From Oscillospiraceae bacterium (GTDB taxonomy: Bacteria > Bacillota > Clostridia > Oscillospirales > CAG-272): a DNA stretch of 32,099 nt. Within the stretch, counting starts at the first letter, position 1. Each line of letters opens with the position of its first letter. The notes beneath the pieces are model-generated. The model made no database searches, had not been told where the DNA came from, and saw nothing but the letters and a program-made list of their open reading frames with translations. Shown one piece after another: positions 10,168-18,637 of this stretch. A program made the translations under genes and the position numbers. Location: the NCBI GenBank assembly GCA_015064095.1, contig SVSW01000015.1, positions 1 to 32,099 of the forward strand, written 5' to 3'.

Positions 10168-10948
10168 ACATCAAATTTTCTTTAATATACTTTGCGCTTC
10201 TCGCGGCAGCCTTTATCGGGTCACCGTCAATGAAATTATTATCCTGTTCGACGATATAGTACTTTACGTTGACCTTCTCTGCAGAATCAACAATTCCCTT
10301 CCAGTACATATTTCCGTCACCGATAGATGCGGGCATCAGATAATCCTTTGGGTTGTCCTTCTTCCAATATACATCTTTGATATGAAGAATGTCGACGCGT
10401 CCCTCAAGCTTCTCGATCCAATAGCGCACATCAGCACCTGCATTTTGAACCCAAGCGCAGTCAAGACAGAAGCTTATGTTCTTCGGATCGAATTCTTCAA
10501 ACATAATGTCCATCATGGTCTTGTTTCCATCGACACGAACGAACTCAAAATAATGGTTATGATATGTAAATTTGAAGCCCTCTTTCGCGATTATCTCGGC
10601 AAATTTGTTTGCCTGCTCGCAAAATCTGCGGCAGGTGTCGGCATTCTCGCGTGCATCCATCGGCATGCCTCCGACACCGATGTTCGTCGTACCGAGTACA
10701 CGGTGCATTGCCATAGCTGCCTCGGGATCGGCCCTCATGTTATCAAAGTTTTCATGAGTTCCGATTATCTTGATCCCGTTGTCATGCGCGATCTTTGCAT
10801 ATTCCTCAGGTGTAACGCAACGCATTCCCGCTGTCTGCACCTCGTCATAACCGAGCGCCTTCATTTTGCCGAAGGCATCGTTTATACCCTCGGGGGTCTG
10901 CATAAGATCTCTTATCGTGTATGCCTGAAATCCGAATTTTTTGATCAT
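10166..10948 (-). CDS. Sugar phosphate isomerase/epimerase (xylose isomerase-like TIM barrel / AP endonuclease 2 family)
   Basis: 260 aa; FQAYTIRDLMQTPEG...MKALGYDEVQ, GTHENFDN, FTYHNHYFEF, SFCLDCAWVQNAGAD, ILHIKDVY; RBS aaaggag. Confidence 0.88.
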   Translation of the reverse strand: MIKKFGFQAYTIRDLMQTPEGINDAFGKMKALGYDEVQTAGMRCVTPEEYAKIAHDNGIKIIGTHENFDNMRADPEAAMAMHRVLGTTNIGVGGMPMDARENADTCRRFCEQANKFAEIIAKEGFKFTYHNHYFEFVRVDGNKTMMDIMFEEFDPKNISFCLDCAWVQNAGADVRYWIEKLEGRVDILHIKDVYWKKDNPKDYLMPASIGDGNMYWKGIVDSAEKVNVKYYIVEQDNNFIDGDPIKAAARSAKYIKENLM

Positions 10949-10966
10949 AATATATCTCCTTTATTA

Positions 10967-12226
10967 TTAAAATTTTTTTCTTAAATTTATGCGCCTTACA
11001 GCGGCAACGATTGCTGTAAATGCGATCAGTACAACGACCATGCCGAGAGCTATTGCAAGCGCTTCGAGCAGCGTTGTCATACCCCAGCTGTAAACAAGAT
11101 CGTCAGCACCGTGCATAAAGCTGCTGAAGGTATAGAACAGTGCGCGTCCCGGCACAAGCGGAATGACCGCAGGCACCAAAAAGATCATCGCCGGAGCGCG
11201 CATAACTCGCGCCATGATCTGTGCATACAAAGCTCCGATGGCGGCGGCTATAAAGCAGGCACCGAAATCGTTTGGCACTAACTGCATCATAAGAATATAC
11301 GCGCCCCAACCCAAAAAGCCTCCAATACCGGCAGTCAAAATGCGCTTTGGTCGCTTCATGCCGAGCATAAGCGCATAACACCCGGAGCTTCCAAACGCCG
11401 TAATGAGCTGAATTATGCCGTTTTGAGATATCCCTGCGTTTAGATTTATCATCTCTTTTGCGGAAAGCGAATACGTTGCAACCGCAAAGCCTGCCGCTAT
11501 CGCGCAGGCTGCTATTATCGCCTCGCAAAGGCGCAAAAGCCCCGTGATAGTATCTCCTATAAGCAAATCTTCAATGGCACCGGTCATCGCCATTCCGGGT
11601 ATCAAAAGCATTATAACGCCGATCATTATGTAATTGAGGTTTTGCCCTACCCCAATTCTCACAAGCAAAATACAAACAGCTCCTGCGATGATCGATACAA
11701 GAAGATTAAAAACTATTCTATTCGATTTAAGACGTGTTGCGTACTTATCAAAAACGAACACCACCGCACCTGCGATCGCCGCAGCAACGGCATCTTTAAA
11801 GTTTCCTCCGAAAAAAACGGCGAAGGCGGAAGCAAACAGTATCAATGCAATAGCCGCCCAAAACCAACGAAGGGGCTTTATCCCGTCTATTTTTCGAAGC
11901 TCATCTTCAATATACTGAAGCTCCGGTCGAGTTTCACAAATCGTTCTCGAAAGACGGTTCAGCGCCTCAATGCGCATGAAATCATACCTTCTGTTTGTTA
12001 TGCGCCGCGTTTGCGTAATAAACTCCCCGTTCGGAGTCTCTATCGTAACTATTATGGAGGTGGTTATCGAAAGCGCATCTATGCGAAGAACTCCGTATGC
12101 TCGGCATATGCGTGCAATAGAATCTTCAACCTTTCCGGCTTCAATTCCGCTGACAAACATATGCTCACCAATGTCCATAGCACATTTCAGGACCCTGTTA
12201 TAATTTATTTCAGTATCCGTAGCCAT
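10967..12226 (-). CDS. Threonine/serine exporter family protein (ThrE-like, both halves fused)
   Basis: ORF extends to 12268 but MATDTEINYN at 12226 is preferred: AGAGGTG precedes it and a candidate promoter lies across the 12268 region. N-terminal DUF1212-like part (EHMFVSGIEAGKVEDSIARICRAYG) followed by about 10 hydrophobic segments including a DUF3815-like C-terminal half. Confidence 0.87.
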   Translation of the reverse strand: MATDTEINYNRVLKCAMDIGEHMFVSGIEAGKVEDSIARICRAYGVLRIDALSITTSIIVTIETPNGEFITQTRRITNRRYDFMRIEALNRLSRTICETRPELQYIEDELRKIDGIKPLRWFWAAIALILFASAFAVFFGGNFKDAVAAAIAGAVVFVFDKYATRLKSNRIVFNLLVSIIAGAVCILLVRIGVGQNLNYIMIGVIMLLIPGMAMTGAIEDLLIGDTITGLLRLCEAIIAACAIAAGFAVATYSLSAKEMINLNAGISQNGIIQLITAFGSSGCYALMLGMKRPKRILTAGIGGFLGWGAYILMMQLVPNDFGACFIAAAIGALYAQIMARVMRAPAMIFLVPAVIPLVPGRALFYTFSSFMHGADDLVYSWGMTTLLEALAIALGMVVVLIAFTAIVAAVRRINLRKKF

Positions 12227-12239
12227 CACCTCTTTTGGA

Positions 12240-12268
12240 ATTATAACATATATTACCGCATTTTTCAA
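12240..12268 (-). promoter_or_regulatory. Candidate sigma-A promoter for the thrE-like gene (TTGAAA-N17-TATAAT)
   Basis: Plus strand ATTATA 12240-12245 and TTTCAA 12263-12268 with 17-bp spacer. Confidence 0.65.
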
Positions 12269-12272
12269 GTAC

Positions 12273-12301
12273 TTGACAAAATTTTGTATTCATGATAAAC
12301 T
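12273..12301 (+). promoter_or_regulatory. Candidate sigma-A promoter for the AroE/AroK-like fusion gene (TTGACA-N17-TAAACT)
   Basis: Consensus -35, 17-bp spacer, -10 about 30 bp upstream of the ATG at 12331. Confidence 0.65.
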
Positions 12302-12330
12302 TATCGAAAACAAAGTGGAGAAAATGCAAA

Positions 12331-13506
12331 ATGCAAGATAAATTTTACGGAATACTTTACGGCGAAAGGTTTTCGGACAAGGAGCAATCGGCATATGCCG
12401 TGGCGCACTCGCTTATTTCGGGTAAAGACCTTCTGGGGGCGCGTGTCACACCCGAAACGCTCTCAGAATTTATAAAGAAAAAGGAATTTGACGGGCTTAT
12501 CGTTTCACCCGAATTCGGCAAGACCGTCATGCCCCTTGTTTCAAAAACATCGCCTGCGGCACGTGCTTGCGGCGCGGTCGATACTATCGTAAAAATGCCC
12601 GACGGCAGACTTTACGGGGAGAATTCCTCGGCATTTGCACTTTCATATATCATAGAAAAAGTACACCCCGATCCAATCGAAAAATGCATCGTACTCGGTG
12701 CGGGAACGGACGCCGCGGCGCTGAAATATATCCAAAGCATCAAAAAGCCTTATTTTTCGGAGATAGTTACCGTTACCGAAAAGGGACGCAACAATTTTTC
12801 GAATATCGGCCTGCACACCGATGCGACGTTGCTTATAAACACTTTGGGCACGGAATTGCCCTTCTCGCTTGACGGGCTGCCGCTGCTTCGGGCGGTCATA
12901 GACTTAAACCTAAACCCGATAGCCACCCCTCTTGTGCTTGCGGCGCGTGCTCGCGGCATTGAGGCAACAAACGGCATACCTTTTGCTGCCGCGAAAATTT
13001 TGGCCGCAAACTCTCTCTTTTTCGGCGTTGAAGCCGATATAGATATTCTTGCGCCCGTTGAGGCCGCTATATTCTCAAAGCATATGTCAATAACGCTTAT
13101 ATCCACCGACGAAAGCCTTGCCGCCGCAGTTGCACCGAGGCTTTCTGAGGCGATCGGCAAAAAAAGCTTTGATATTCCGTCCGTCATTGCCAAGCTTTAC
13201 GGAAAAAGCCTTGATGAAATAAAGCAGCTGGAAGGGCCGAAATCAAATGAATTTGACCGTTCTTTGCGCGTGGCTGTCACATGGGCGGGCAAAAAAAGCG
13301 GATCTGTGCTCGTTATGCCCTCAGATGTGACCGAAAAGCGCGAATACCGAGCAATGCTCGCGTCAAACGGGCCGATAATCGGCATCGTTCGCCCCGATGA
13401 GGACGGATATGAGCTTGAAAGATTTTGCGATCTGCTTGTGCAGATCGGCAGTGCCGATGAGGCTGATATCGCCGTCGAGGCGATCCGCGCCGAATTGCAA
13501 ATATAA
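12331..13506 (+). CDS. Shikimate dehydrogenase-shikimate kinase-like fusion, apparently catalytically degenerate in both domains
   Basis: 391 aa from ATG 12331 (GGAG upstream; the longer ORF start at 12292 lies inside the promoter). AroE-like scaffold: FDGLIVSPEFGKTVMPLVSKTSPAARACGAVDTIV, GRLYGENSSAFAL, Rossmann IVLGAGTDAAA, AVIDLNLNPIATPLVLAARARGIEATNGIPFAAAKILAANSLFFG. AroK-like tail: ITLISTDESLAAAVAPRLSEAIGKKSFDIPSVIAKLYGKSLDEIKQLEG...SVLVMPSDVTEKREYRAMLASNGPIIGIVRPDE. Confidence 0.8.
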   Translation: MQDKFYGILYGERFSDKEQSAYAVAHSLISGKDLLGARVTPETLSEFIKKKEFDGLIVSPEFGKTVMPLVSKTSPAARACGAVDTIVKMPDGRLYGENSSAFALSYIIEKVHPDPIEKCIVLGAGTDAAALKYIQSIKKPYFSEIVTVTEKGRNNFSNIGLHTDATLLINTLGTELPFSLDGLPLLRAVIDLNLNPIATPLVLAARARGIEATNGIPFAAAKILAANSLFFGVEADIDILAPVEAAIFSKHMSITLISTDESLAAAVAPRLSEAIGKKSFDIPSVIAKLYGKSLDEIKQLEGPKSNEFDRSLRVAVTWAGKKSGSVLVMPSDVTEKREYRAMLASNGPIIGIVRPDEDGYELERFCDLLVQIGSADEADIAVEAIRAELQI

Positions 13507-13516
13507 AATCGCCTGC

Positions 13517-13555
13517 AAAAAAGGGGCACGAACAAAATGTTCGTGCCCCTTTTTT
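13517..13555. terminator. Bidirectional intrinsic terminator
   Basis: aaaaaaggggcacgaaca-aaa-tgttcgtgccccttttttt, perfect 13-bp GC-rich stem between convergent genes. Confidence 0.9.
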
Positions 13556-13579
13556 CACTGTCGGGCAGTTGCTCTTAAA

Positions 13580-14449
13580 TTATTCAATTACCGTCGTTCC
13601 GTAGTCGGAGAATGTCCAAGTGGTAATTCCCTCCGTTACAATTCCTCCGTTCATTTCCATATCCTGTTTGTAATCACAAACAAGAGAGAGAAGCTTTCCG
13701 TCGTCGGAAACAGTTGCCACCGCGTCCTTAATGGTTATCACGGTTGGAACTATCATCTCGGTATTCTCGCCCGTAGGGCTGAACGAAATGGCTGCAAGGT
13801 CTTTTTCTATCGTAACGGTTTCGTTTATCTTATAAACGTTTTGCTCCGCATCGTATTCAAAGTTCTCATAGCACTGAATCACGGCAAAAAAGAGCTGGGT
13901 GTATTGAACCTTTTGTGTCTCGGCGAGGTCCCCCTCAAGCACCAACGGATCTAAAGGCAGGACAATAAGCCCGTCTTCACTAACGGCAAACACAGTAATC
14001 TCCATCTTATCCGAAGCAATTTTACAGATGGATTTCATCTGCGAAACGTTTTCTTCTTCGCCTGCGGTAACCGTCATAGTTCCATCATATTTTAGAGTAT
14101 AATTCTCAAAAGCGGACTCCGAGATCATCACATTCCATTTGTTTTCGCTGATTCCGGCAAATGTAACAGATGAGCTTTCGCTTGCGCCGCAAACGGTGCA
14201 TTTCTTTTCGGAAGTGCCCTCGCTTTCGGGAGTTGCCTCTTCAACAACGGTTTCCTCTCCCCAAACGTGATCTGCCTTCTCCGAGATCTCGATGCAAAGG
14301 TCATCTGAGCATTCGTGCCAGTGAGAATTTTCATCGTAAACCCAATTCTCGGGAAATGAGTGAACGTGCTCCTCGTCACACGATGCAAAAACCGCGGTAA
14401 CCGAGCAGATAAGAGAGATGATGAGAATTGTCAAAAGAATTTTTTTCAT
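13580..14449 (-). CDS. Putative lipoprotein with N-terminal His/Cys-rich motif, function unknown
   Basis: 289 aa; signal peptide with lipobox (MKKILLTILIISLICSVTAVFASC), then HVHSFPENWVYDENSHWHECSDDLC...HVWGEE...KKCTVCGASESSS. Confidence 0.8.
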   Translation of the reverse strand: MKKILLTILIISLICSVTAVFASCDEEHVHSFPENWVYDENSHWHECSDDLCIEISEKADHVWGEETVVEEATPESEGTSEKKCTVCGASESSSVTFAGISENKWNVMISESAFENYTLKYDGTMTVTAGEEENVSQMKSICKIASDKMEITVFAVSEDGLIVLPLDPLVLEGDLAETQKVQYTQLFFAVIQCYENFEYDAEQNVYKINETVTIEKDLAAISFSPTGENTEMIVPTVITIKDAVATVSDDGKLLSLVCDYKQDMEMNGGIVTEGITTWTFSDYGTTVIE

Positions 14450-14468
14450 AATTATCTCCGTTTTTTAT

Positions 14469-15419
14469 TTATTTGATCTCATTATAGCACAATTTTTTCA
14501 GCTTCGGTGACGTCAGCCCTTCCGGCACAACGAAATTTACGGGTCGCGACTCGACCGTTACCGTGAAATCCGAATACACCTCAACCTCACCGTCAAGCGA
14601 AACGGGCATCGGGCGGTGCGAGGTCACACGAACGGTCTTTGCCCTTCTGTATTCAATATACTTTTCAAATCTCGGATCGTCGAGATGCTCTCCGTTTCTG
14701 TACGCGGTCATAAGCGACAAAAACCTCGGGATCGAAATGGGCTTGACAAAGCAGACCTCAAGCAGTCCGTCCGAGTTGTCCGAGCGCGGTGCGCAGTGGT
14801 ATCCGCCTCCGACATATCCGCCGTTTGCAACGGTGCAAAGCAGCATTCGCCCTTGCGGATTGAGTATTTCTCCGTCAACCTCTACGGTATAATCATTATT
14901 CATTGCGCCGAAAAGCCCCATAGCGACGGCGGTATTATATGCGTTTTTTCCGCCGATCACAGCGCGGCGGCGCAGCTTTGCCATCTTCTGCGCGACAAAC
15001 GAATCAAAGCCGAAATGACATGCGTTTATCGCATATCTGCCGTTGACTGAGATCATATCTATCGCCTCGGCAACTCCGTTTTTGAGACGTGCGAGAGAAA
15101 AATCATTTTGCGTGCCGTAATATTTTATGTAGTCGTTTCCGCTTCCGCAGGGATAGCACGCGACCTCGGCATTTTTAAAGCCGACAGCACCTGCCGACAC
15201 CTCGTTAAGCGTTCCGTCTCCGCCGCAAGCATAAAAGCGCAAGGTCTCTTCCGGCTCCGCAAGGCAACGCTCTTTCACATATTTCGTTGCGTCGCGCGGC
15301 GCCTTTGTGACATAGATCTCATATTCTGCTTCAAATCCGTCCTCCACGAGCTTTGTGCGAAGAAAGTCTTCAGCCGAGCCCTTTCCCGCATTAGGATTTA
15401 TGATTAAAATATGCTTCAC
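14469..15419 (-). CDS. Diacylglycerol kinase family / YegS-like lipid kinase
   Basis: KHILIINPNAGKGSAEDFL, YACGGDGTLNEVSAGAVG, CYPCGSGNDYIKYYG; GTG start at 15419 has AGAGG 7 nt upstream (longest ORF runs to 15446). Confidence 0.9.
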   Translation of the reverse strand: MKHILIINPNAGKGSAEDFLRTKLVEDGFEAEYEIYVTKAPRDATKYVKERCLAEPEETLRFYACGGDGTLNEVSAGAVGFKNAEVACYPCGSGNDYIKYYGTQNDFSLARLKNGVAEAIDMISVNGRYAINACHFGFDSFVAQKMAKLRRRAVIGGKNAYNTAVAMGLFGAMNNDYTVEVDGEILNPQGRMLLCTVANGGYVGGGYHCAPRSDNSDGLLEVCFVKPISIPRFLSLMTAYRNGEHLDDPRFEKYIEYRRAKTVRVTSHRPMPVSLDGEVEVYSDFTVTVESRPVNFVVPEGLTSPKLKKLCYNEIK

Positions 15420-15494
15420 TTTCACACCTCTGAAAAATTTATACATTTCATTTTATCATATATTCTTCCAAAATACAAGATAGTTTCAAAAAAT

Positions 15495-15523
15495 AACGCC
15501 TCGCCGCTGTGCGGCGAGGCGTT
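15495..15523 (-). terminator. Intrinsic terminator downstream of rny
   Basis: aacgcctcgccgc-tgt-gcggcgaggcgtt; on the minus strand followed by a T-run (tatttttt). Confidence 0.8.
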
Positions 15524-15628
15524 TTCTCTTTATTGATAAAGCAAACCTTGTTTGCTGATGATATCTTTTCGGTTTTATGTCATATATATCATCTGCCCCG
15601 AAGGGTAAAATTTTTAAAGAGTTTCCGA

Positions 15629-17173
15629 TTACTTTGCGTAATCGACAGCGCGGCTTTCTCTTATGACGTTTATCTTGATCTGTCCCGGATACTTGACCTC
15701 GCTCTTGATCTTTGCCGCCATATCGCGAGCTATGATCTTCATAGACTCGTCGTTGACGTCCTCAGGCTTGACCATAACGCGGATCTCGCGTCCTGCCTGG
15801 ATCGCAAATGCCTTTTCAACACCGGAGAAGCTCATTGCTATCTCCTCAAGCTTTTCAAGACGCTTGATATAATTTTCAAGATCTTCACGGCGTGCGCCGG
15901 GTCTTGCTGCCGATATCGCATCTGCTGCCTGAACTAAAATTGCTATGATGGTTTTCGGCTCAACATCATTGTGGTGAGCTTCGATCGCGTGAACTACGTC
16001 ACGGCTTTCCTTATACTTCTTTGCGGCATTTACGCCGATCTCGACGTGCGAGCCCTCAACATCGTGGGGGAACGCCTTACCGATATCGTGAAGAAGTCCT
16101 GCGCGGCGGGCAACCGTGCTGTCAACGCCCAGCTCGTCTGCCATGATTCCCGCAAGGAATGCGACCTCAACGGAATGTTTAAGTACGTTTTGTCCGTAGC
16201 TCTGTCTGTAACGCAGACGGCCGAGAAGTCTTACAAGCTCGGAGTTTATACCGTGGATACCGACCTCAAACGTTGCACGCTCTCCTGCCTGCTTAATTGC
16301 CGCTTCGACCTCGTGGGTCGCCTTATCAACCATTTCCTCAATTCTTGCCGGGTGGATTCGCCCGTCCGAAATGAGCTTCTCAAGTGCGAGCCTTGCGATC
16401 TCGCGGCGAACGGGATCAAATCCCGAAAGCGTGATAGCCTCAGGCGTGTCATCGATGATGAGCTCAACGCCGGTGAGAGTTTCAAGCTTTTGAATATTTC
16501 TTCCCTCTCGTCCGATGATGCGTCCCTTCATCTCCTCGCTCGGCAGGTTGACGACCGAGATCGTTGATTCAACGACCTGATCCGCGGCTGTGCGCTGGAT
16601 CGCCAAGCAAATTATCTCCTTTGCCTTTCCGTCGGCTTCCTCTTTGAACTGCTCCTCAAGCTCGATCATTCTCTGTGCGAGCTCATATTTGGTTTCGGAT
16701 TCGACTCTCTCGAAAAGCATCTGCTTTGCGTCCTCAACGCTGACGCCCGAAAGCTCCTCAAGTGTCTTCAAATGCTGGCGCAGCACCTGCTGGATCTGCT
16801 CGCGAACGAGCTCGTTCTCATGCAGGCTCTTTTCAAGCTGCTCATTTTTGCGTTCAAGTTGATCGGTCTTTTTATCGAGGGTCTCTTCCTTTTGGGCAAG
16901 ACGTCTCTCCATGCGTGTGACCTCGGCACGGCGCTCCTTGATCTCGCGGTCGGCATCGTTGCGCTGGCGCAAAATGTCTTCCTTTGCTTCAAGAAGTGCT
17001 TCTTTTTTACGGGATTCCGCTTCTTTTATACCGTCTTCGCGTATTCGCTTCGCCTCTGATTCGGCAGAGCCGATCGCCTTTTCGCCGATCTTTTTGCGAA
17101 CGATTATACCAACAAAAATACCGACCAATGCTCCGAATACGACACCGATGACGGCACCGATTGCATAGGGCAC
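15629..17173 (-). CDS. rny: Ribonuclease Y
   Basis: N-terminal TM helix, long coiled coil, KH domain ([47 protein letters not shown]), HD domain ([21 protein letters not shown]...[10 protein letters not shown]). GTG at 17173 with GGAGG 8 nt upstream preferred over GTG at 17182. Confidence 0.97.
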   Translation of the reverse strand: MPYAIGAVIGVVFGALVGIFVGIIVRKKIGEKAIGSAESEAKRIREDGIKEAESRKKEALLEAKEDILRQRNDADREIKERRAEVTRMERRLAQKEETLDKKTDQLERKNEQLEKSLHENELVREQIQQVLRQHLKTLEELSGVSVEDAKQMLFERVESETKYELAQRMIELEEQFKEEADGKAKEIICLAIQRTAADQVVESTISVVNLPSEEMKGRIIGREGRNIQKLETLTGVELIIDDTPEAITLSGFDPVRREIARLALEKLISDGRIHPARIEEMVDKATHEVEAAIKQAGERATFEVGIHGINSELVRLLGRLRYRQSYGQNVLKHSVEVAFLAGIMADELGVDSTVARRAGLLHDIGKAFPHDVEGSHVEIGVNAAKKYKESRDVVHAIEAHHNDVEPKTIIAILVQAADAISAARPGARREDLENYIKRLEKLEEIAMSFSGVEKAFAIQAGREIRVMVKPEDVNDESMKIIARDMAAKIKSEVKYPGQIKINVIRESRAVDYAK

Positions 17174-17246
17174 TTTTAGCACCTCCTTTATTTGATTTTC
17201 ATGTCCTTAATATAAAAAATACTTTCGCATATTAGAACTATTGTTT

Positions 17247-17275
17247 ATTATACTATTATTTTCATCGTTTGTCAA
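17247..17275 (-). promoter_or_regulatory. Full-consensus sigma-A promoter upstream of rny (TTGACA-N17-TATAAT)
   Basis: Plus strand ATTATA 17247-17252 and TGTCAA 17270-17275, exactly 17 bp apart. Confidence 0.8.
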
Positions 17276-17285
17276 GCGCAAGATC

Positions 17286-17316
17286 AAAAAAGCGGGGCAA
17301 AACGCCCCGATTTTTT
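17286..17316 (-). terminator. Intrinsic terminator downstream of spoIIP
   Basis: cggggc-aaaac-gccccg, flanked on the minus strand by ctttttt. Confidence 0.75.
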
Positions 17317-17319
17317 ATT

Positions 17320-18618
17320 TTATTCCACGATTATCCTCGAAAGAGCCGCCCCGACAAGCTCAGCGGCGCGCTCAGCCTCACTGAGCGTATTTCCCGCCGC
17401 GCCGATCTCAAGCAATATCGAATATACCGAATACTGTTGATTGTATGCAGACGGGCGCAGACAGGTCGGGCGTGAAAGCTTTTCGGAATACGATGAAAGC
17501 TCCTCTCGAAGGCTCTGTGCAAGTGAAAGATTGTTCATATAATTCGGGCAGCCGCCGATGCTCTCCCCCGTTCCGATAACTGCCATTATCTGTGCCGTGC
17601 TTCCCTTTTCGGTCAACGCAACGGGACGCACAAGCTCTCCGCCCGATCTTATTACGGCATCGCGGTGAACGTCTATGACATATCTGATCGACGGATATTT
17701 CGCAAGATACTCTTTTACCGTCGCCGCCGACCGCTCGTACGATCCGCTGTACGACTCCTCGTCGTGCATTATATCGTTGTGGAGCGTCGGTATTCCCGAG
17801 GCATTTAAAATGTCCGCTATGATCTTTCCTATATGTACGACATTTCGGTTTTTGTCTGTCGTCCTCGCTATCTCTGAATTCGGGTCATAATAATAGCTAT
17901 CCTCGTCGCTGTATCCTTCCGTTCCGTGGGTATGAACTATAAGCACAAGCGGCGCGCCGACGGGATACACCGCCGAAAGGTCTGTTGAGAAATTATACGC
18001 GCCGAGAGTGTTCATATCCGGTGACTTGCTGCTCGTATTGTAAATATAGTCAATACCGTATTCAAAAAGACTAAGGTCCATCGACAGTATCGCGCTCATT
18101 CCGGCAGGTATCTCTCTATTATTCGGCGCATAAATATCGGTCGGCTTCTCGGTAACGGTCGGGGATTCTGTTGTCATCGGCTTTTCGGTCGTTATGGGCG
18201 CTTCTGTTGTTTGCTCCGTTTGTTCCGGCGTTTCGGTAATTTCAGGCTTTTCCGTTGTGATCGGAGCGTTCGTTGACGCCGGCGGCTTTGGGGCTTCGTT
18301 GCTTTTTTTGAACGAAAGATCTCCAAAGCTCTGATTAAGCATCAGCTCCTCTATGCTCATTCCGCTTTCCGCGTCCGAGCCGAACAGCTTTGACAGTATC
18401 ATACGGTCGGGATAGACATCGGAAAAGAACACGGAAAACAGCTCCGTTGCGGCAAACGCTATCGTGAGCAGCATCACGGAAAGTGTCATGCAACAATAGA
18501 ATATGTAGCTTTTCGGCACTTTGGAATTCGGCGATCTGCGATACACCGCTTCGCGCCGTTCCTCTTTTTGCGCAGGAAAAAGCATCGTTGCTTCGTTGCT
18601 CTTTTCAAGTTCGTTCAT
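17320..18618 (-). CDS. spoIIP: Stage II sporulation protein P (SpoIIP)
   Basis: TM helix, Thr/Pro/Glu-rich linker, SpoIIP domain (LVLIVHTHGTEGYS, VVHIGKIIADILNASGIPTLHNDIMHDEESYSGSYERSAATVKEYL, YVIDVHRDAV). Start MNELEK at 18618 has aggaggtga upstream. Confidence 0.93.
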   Translation of the reverse strand: MNELEKSNEATMLFPAQKEERREAVYRRSPNSKVPKSYIFYCCMTLSVMLLTIAFAATELFSVFFSDVYPDRMILSKLFGSDAESGMSIEELMLNQSFGDLSFKKSNEAPKPPASTNAPITTEKPEITETPEQTEQTTEAPITTEKPMTTESPTVTEKPTDIYAPNNREIPAGMSAILSMDLSLFEYGIDYIYNTSSKSPDMNTLGAYNFSTDLSAVYPVGAPLVLIVHTHGTEGYSDEDSYYYDPNSEIARTTDKNRNVVHIGKIIADILNASGIPTLHNDIMHDEESYSGSYERSAATVKEYLAKYPSIRYVIDVHRDAVIRSGGELVRPVALTEKGSTAQIMAVIGTGESIGGCPNYMNNLSLAQSLREELSSYSEKLSRPTCLRPSAYNQQYSVYSILLEIGAAGNTLSEAERAAELVGAALSRIIVE

Positions 18619-18637
18619 GCCTGTCACCTCCTGACAG

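Noticed and set aside
9983-10984. 333-aa plus-strand ORF antisense to the isomerase-like gene
   Set aside because: It runs through the end of addA, the terminator and the whole opposite-strand TIM-barrel gene, which has clear family motifs and an RBS. The antisense product has no recognisable motif.
11642-12295. 217-aa plus-strand ORF opposite the thrE-like gene
   Set aside because: Covered by the fused exporter CDS with good TM pattern; no RBS or motif support for the plus-strand product.
12292-12330. Upstream start (ATG 12292) for the AroE/AroK-like gene
   Set aside because: Lies in or just upstream of the predicted -10 box, and the encoded extension INLSKTKWRKCK is not AroE-like. ATG 12331 has GGAG at good spacing.
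13517-13555. Long perfect inverted repeat considered as a small RNA or mobile-element end
   Set aside because: Sits between convergent stops with A-run/T-run flanks; a bidirectional terminator explains it fully.
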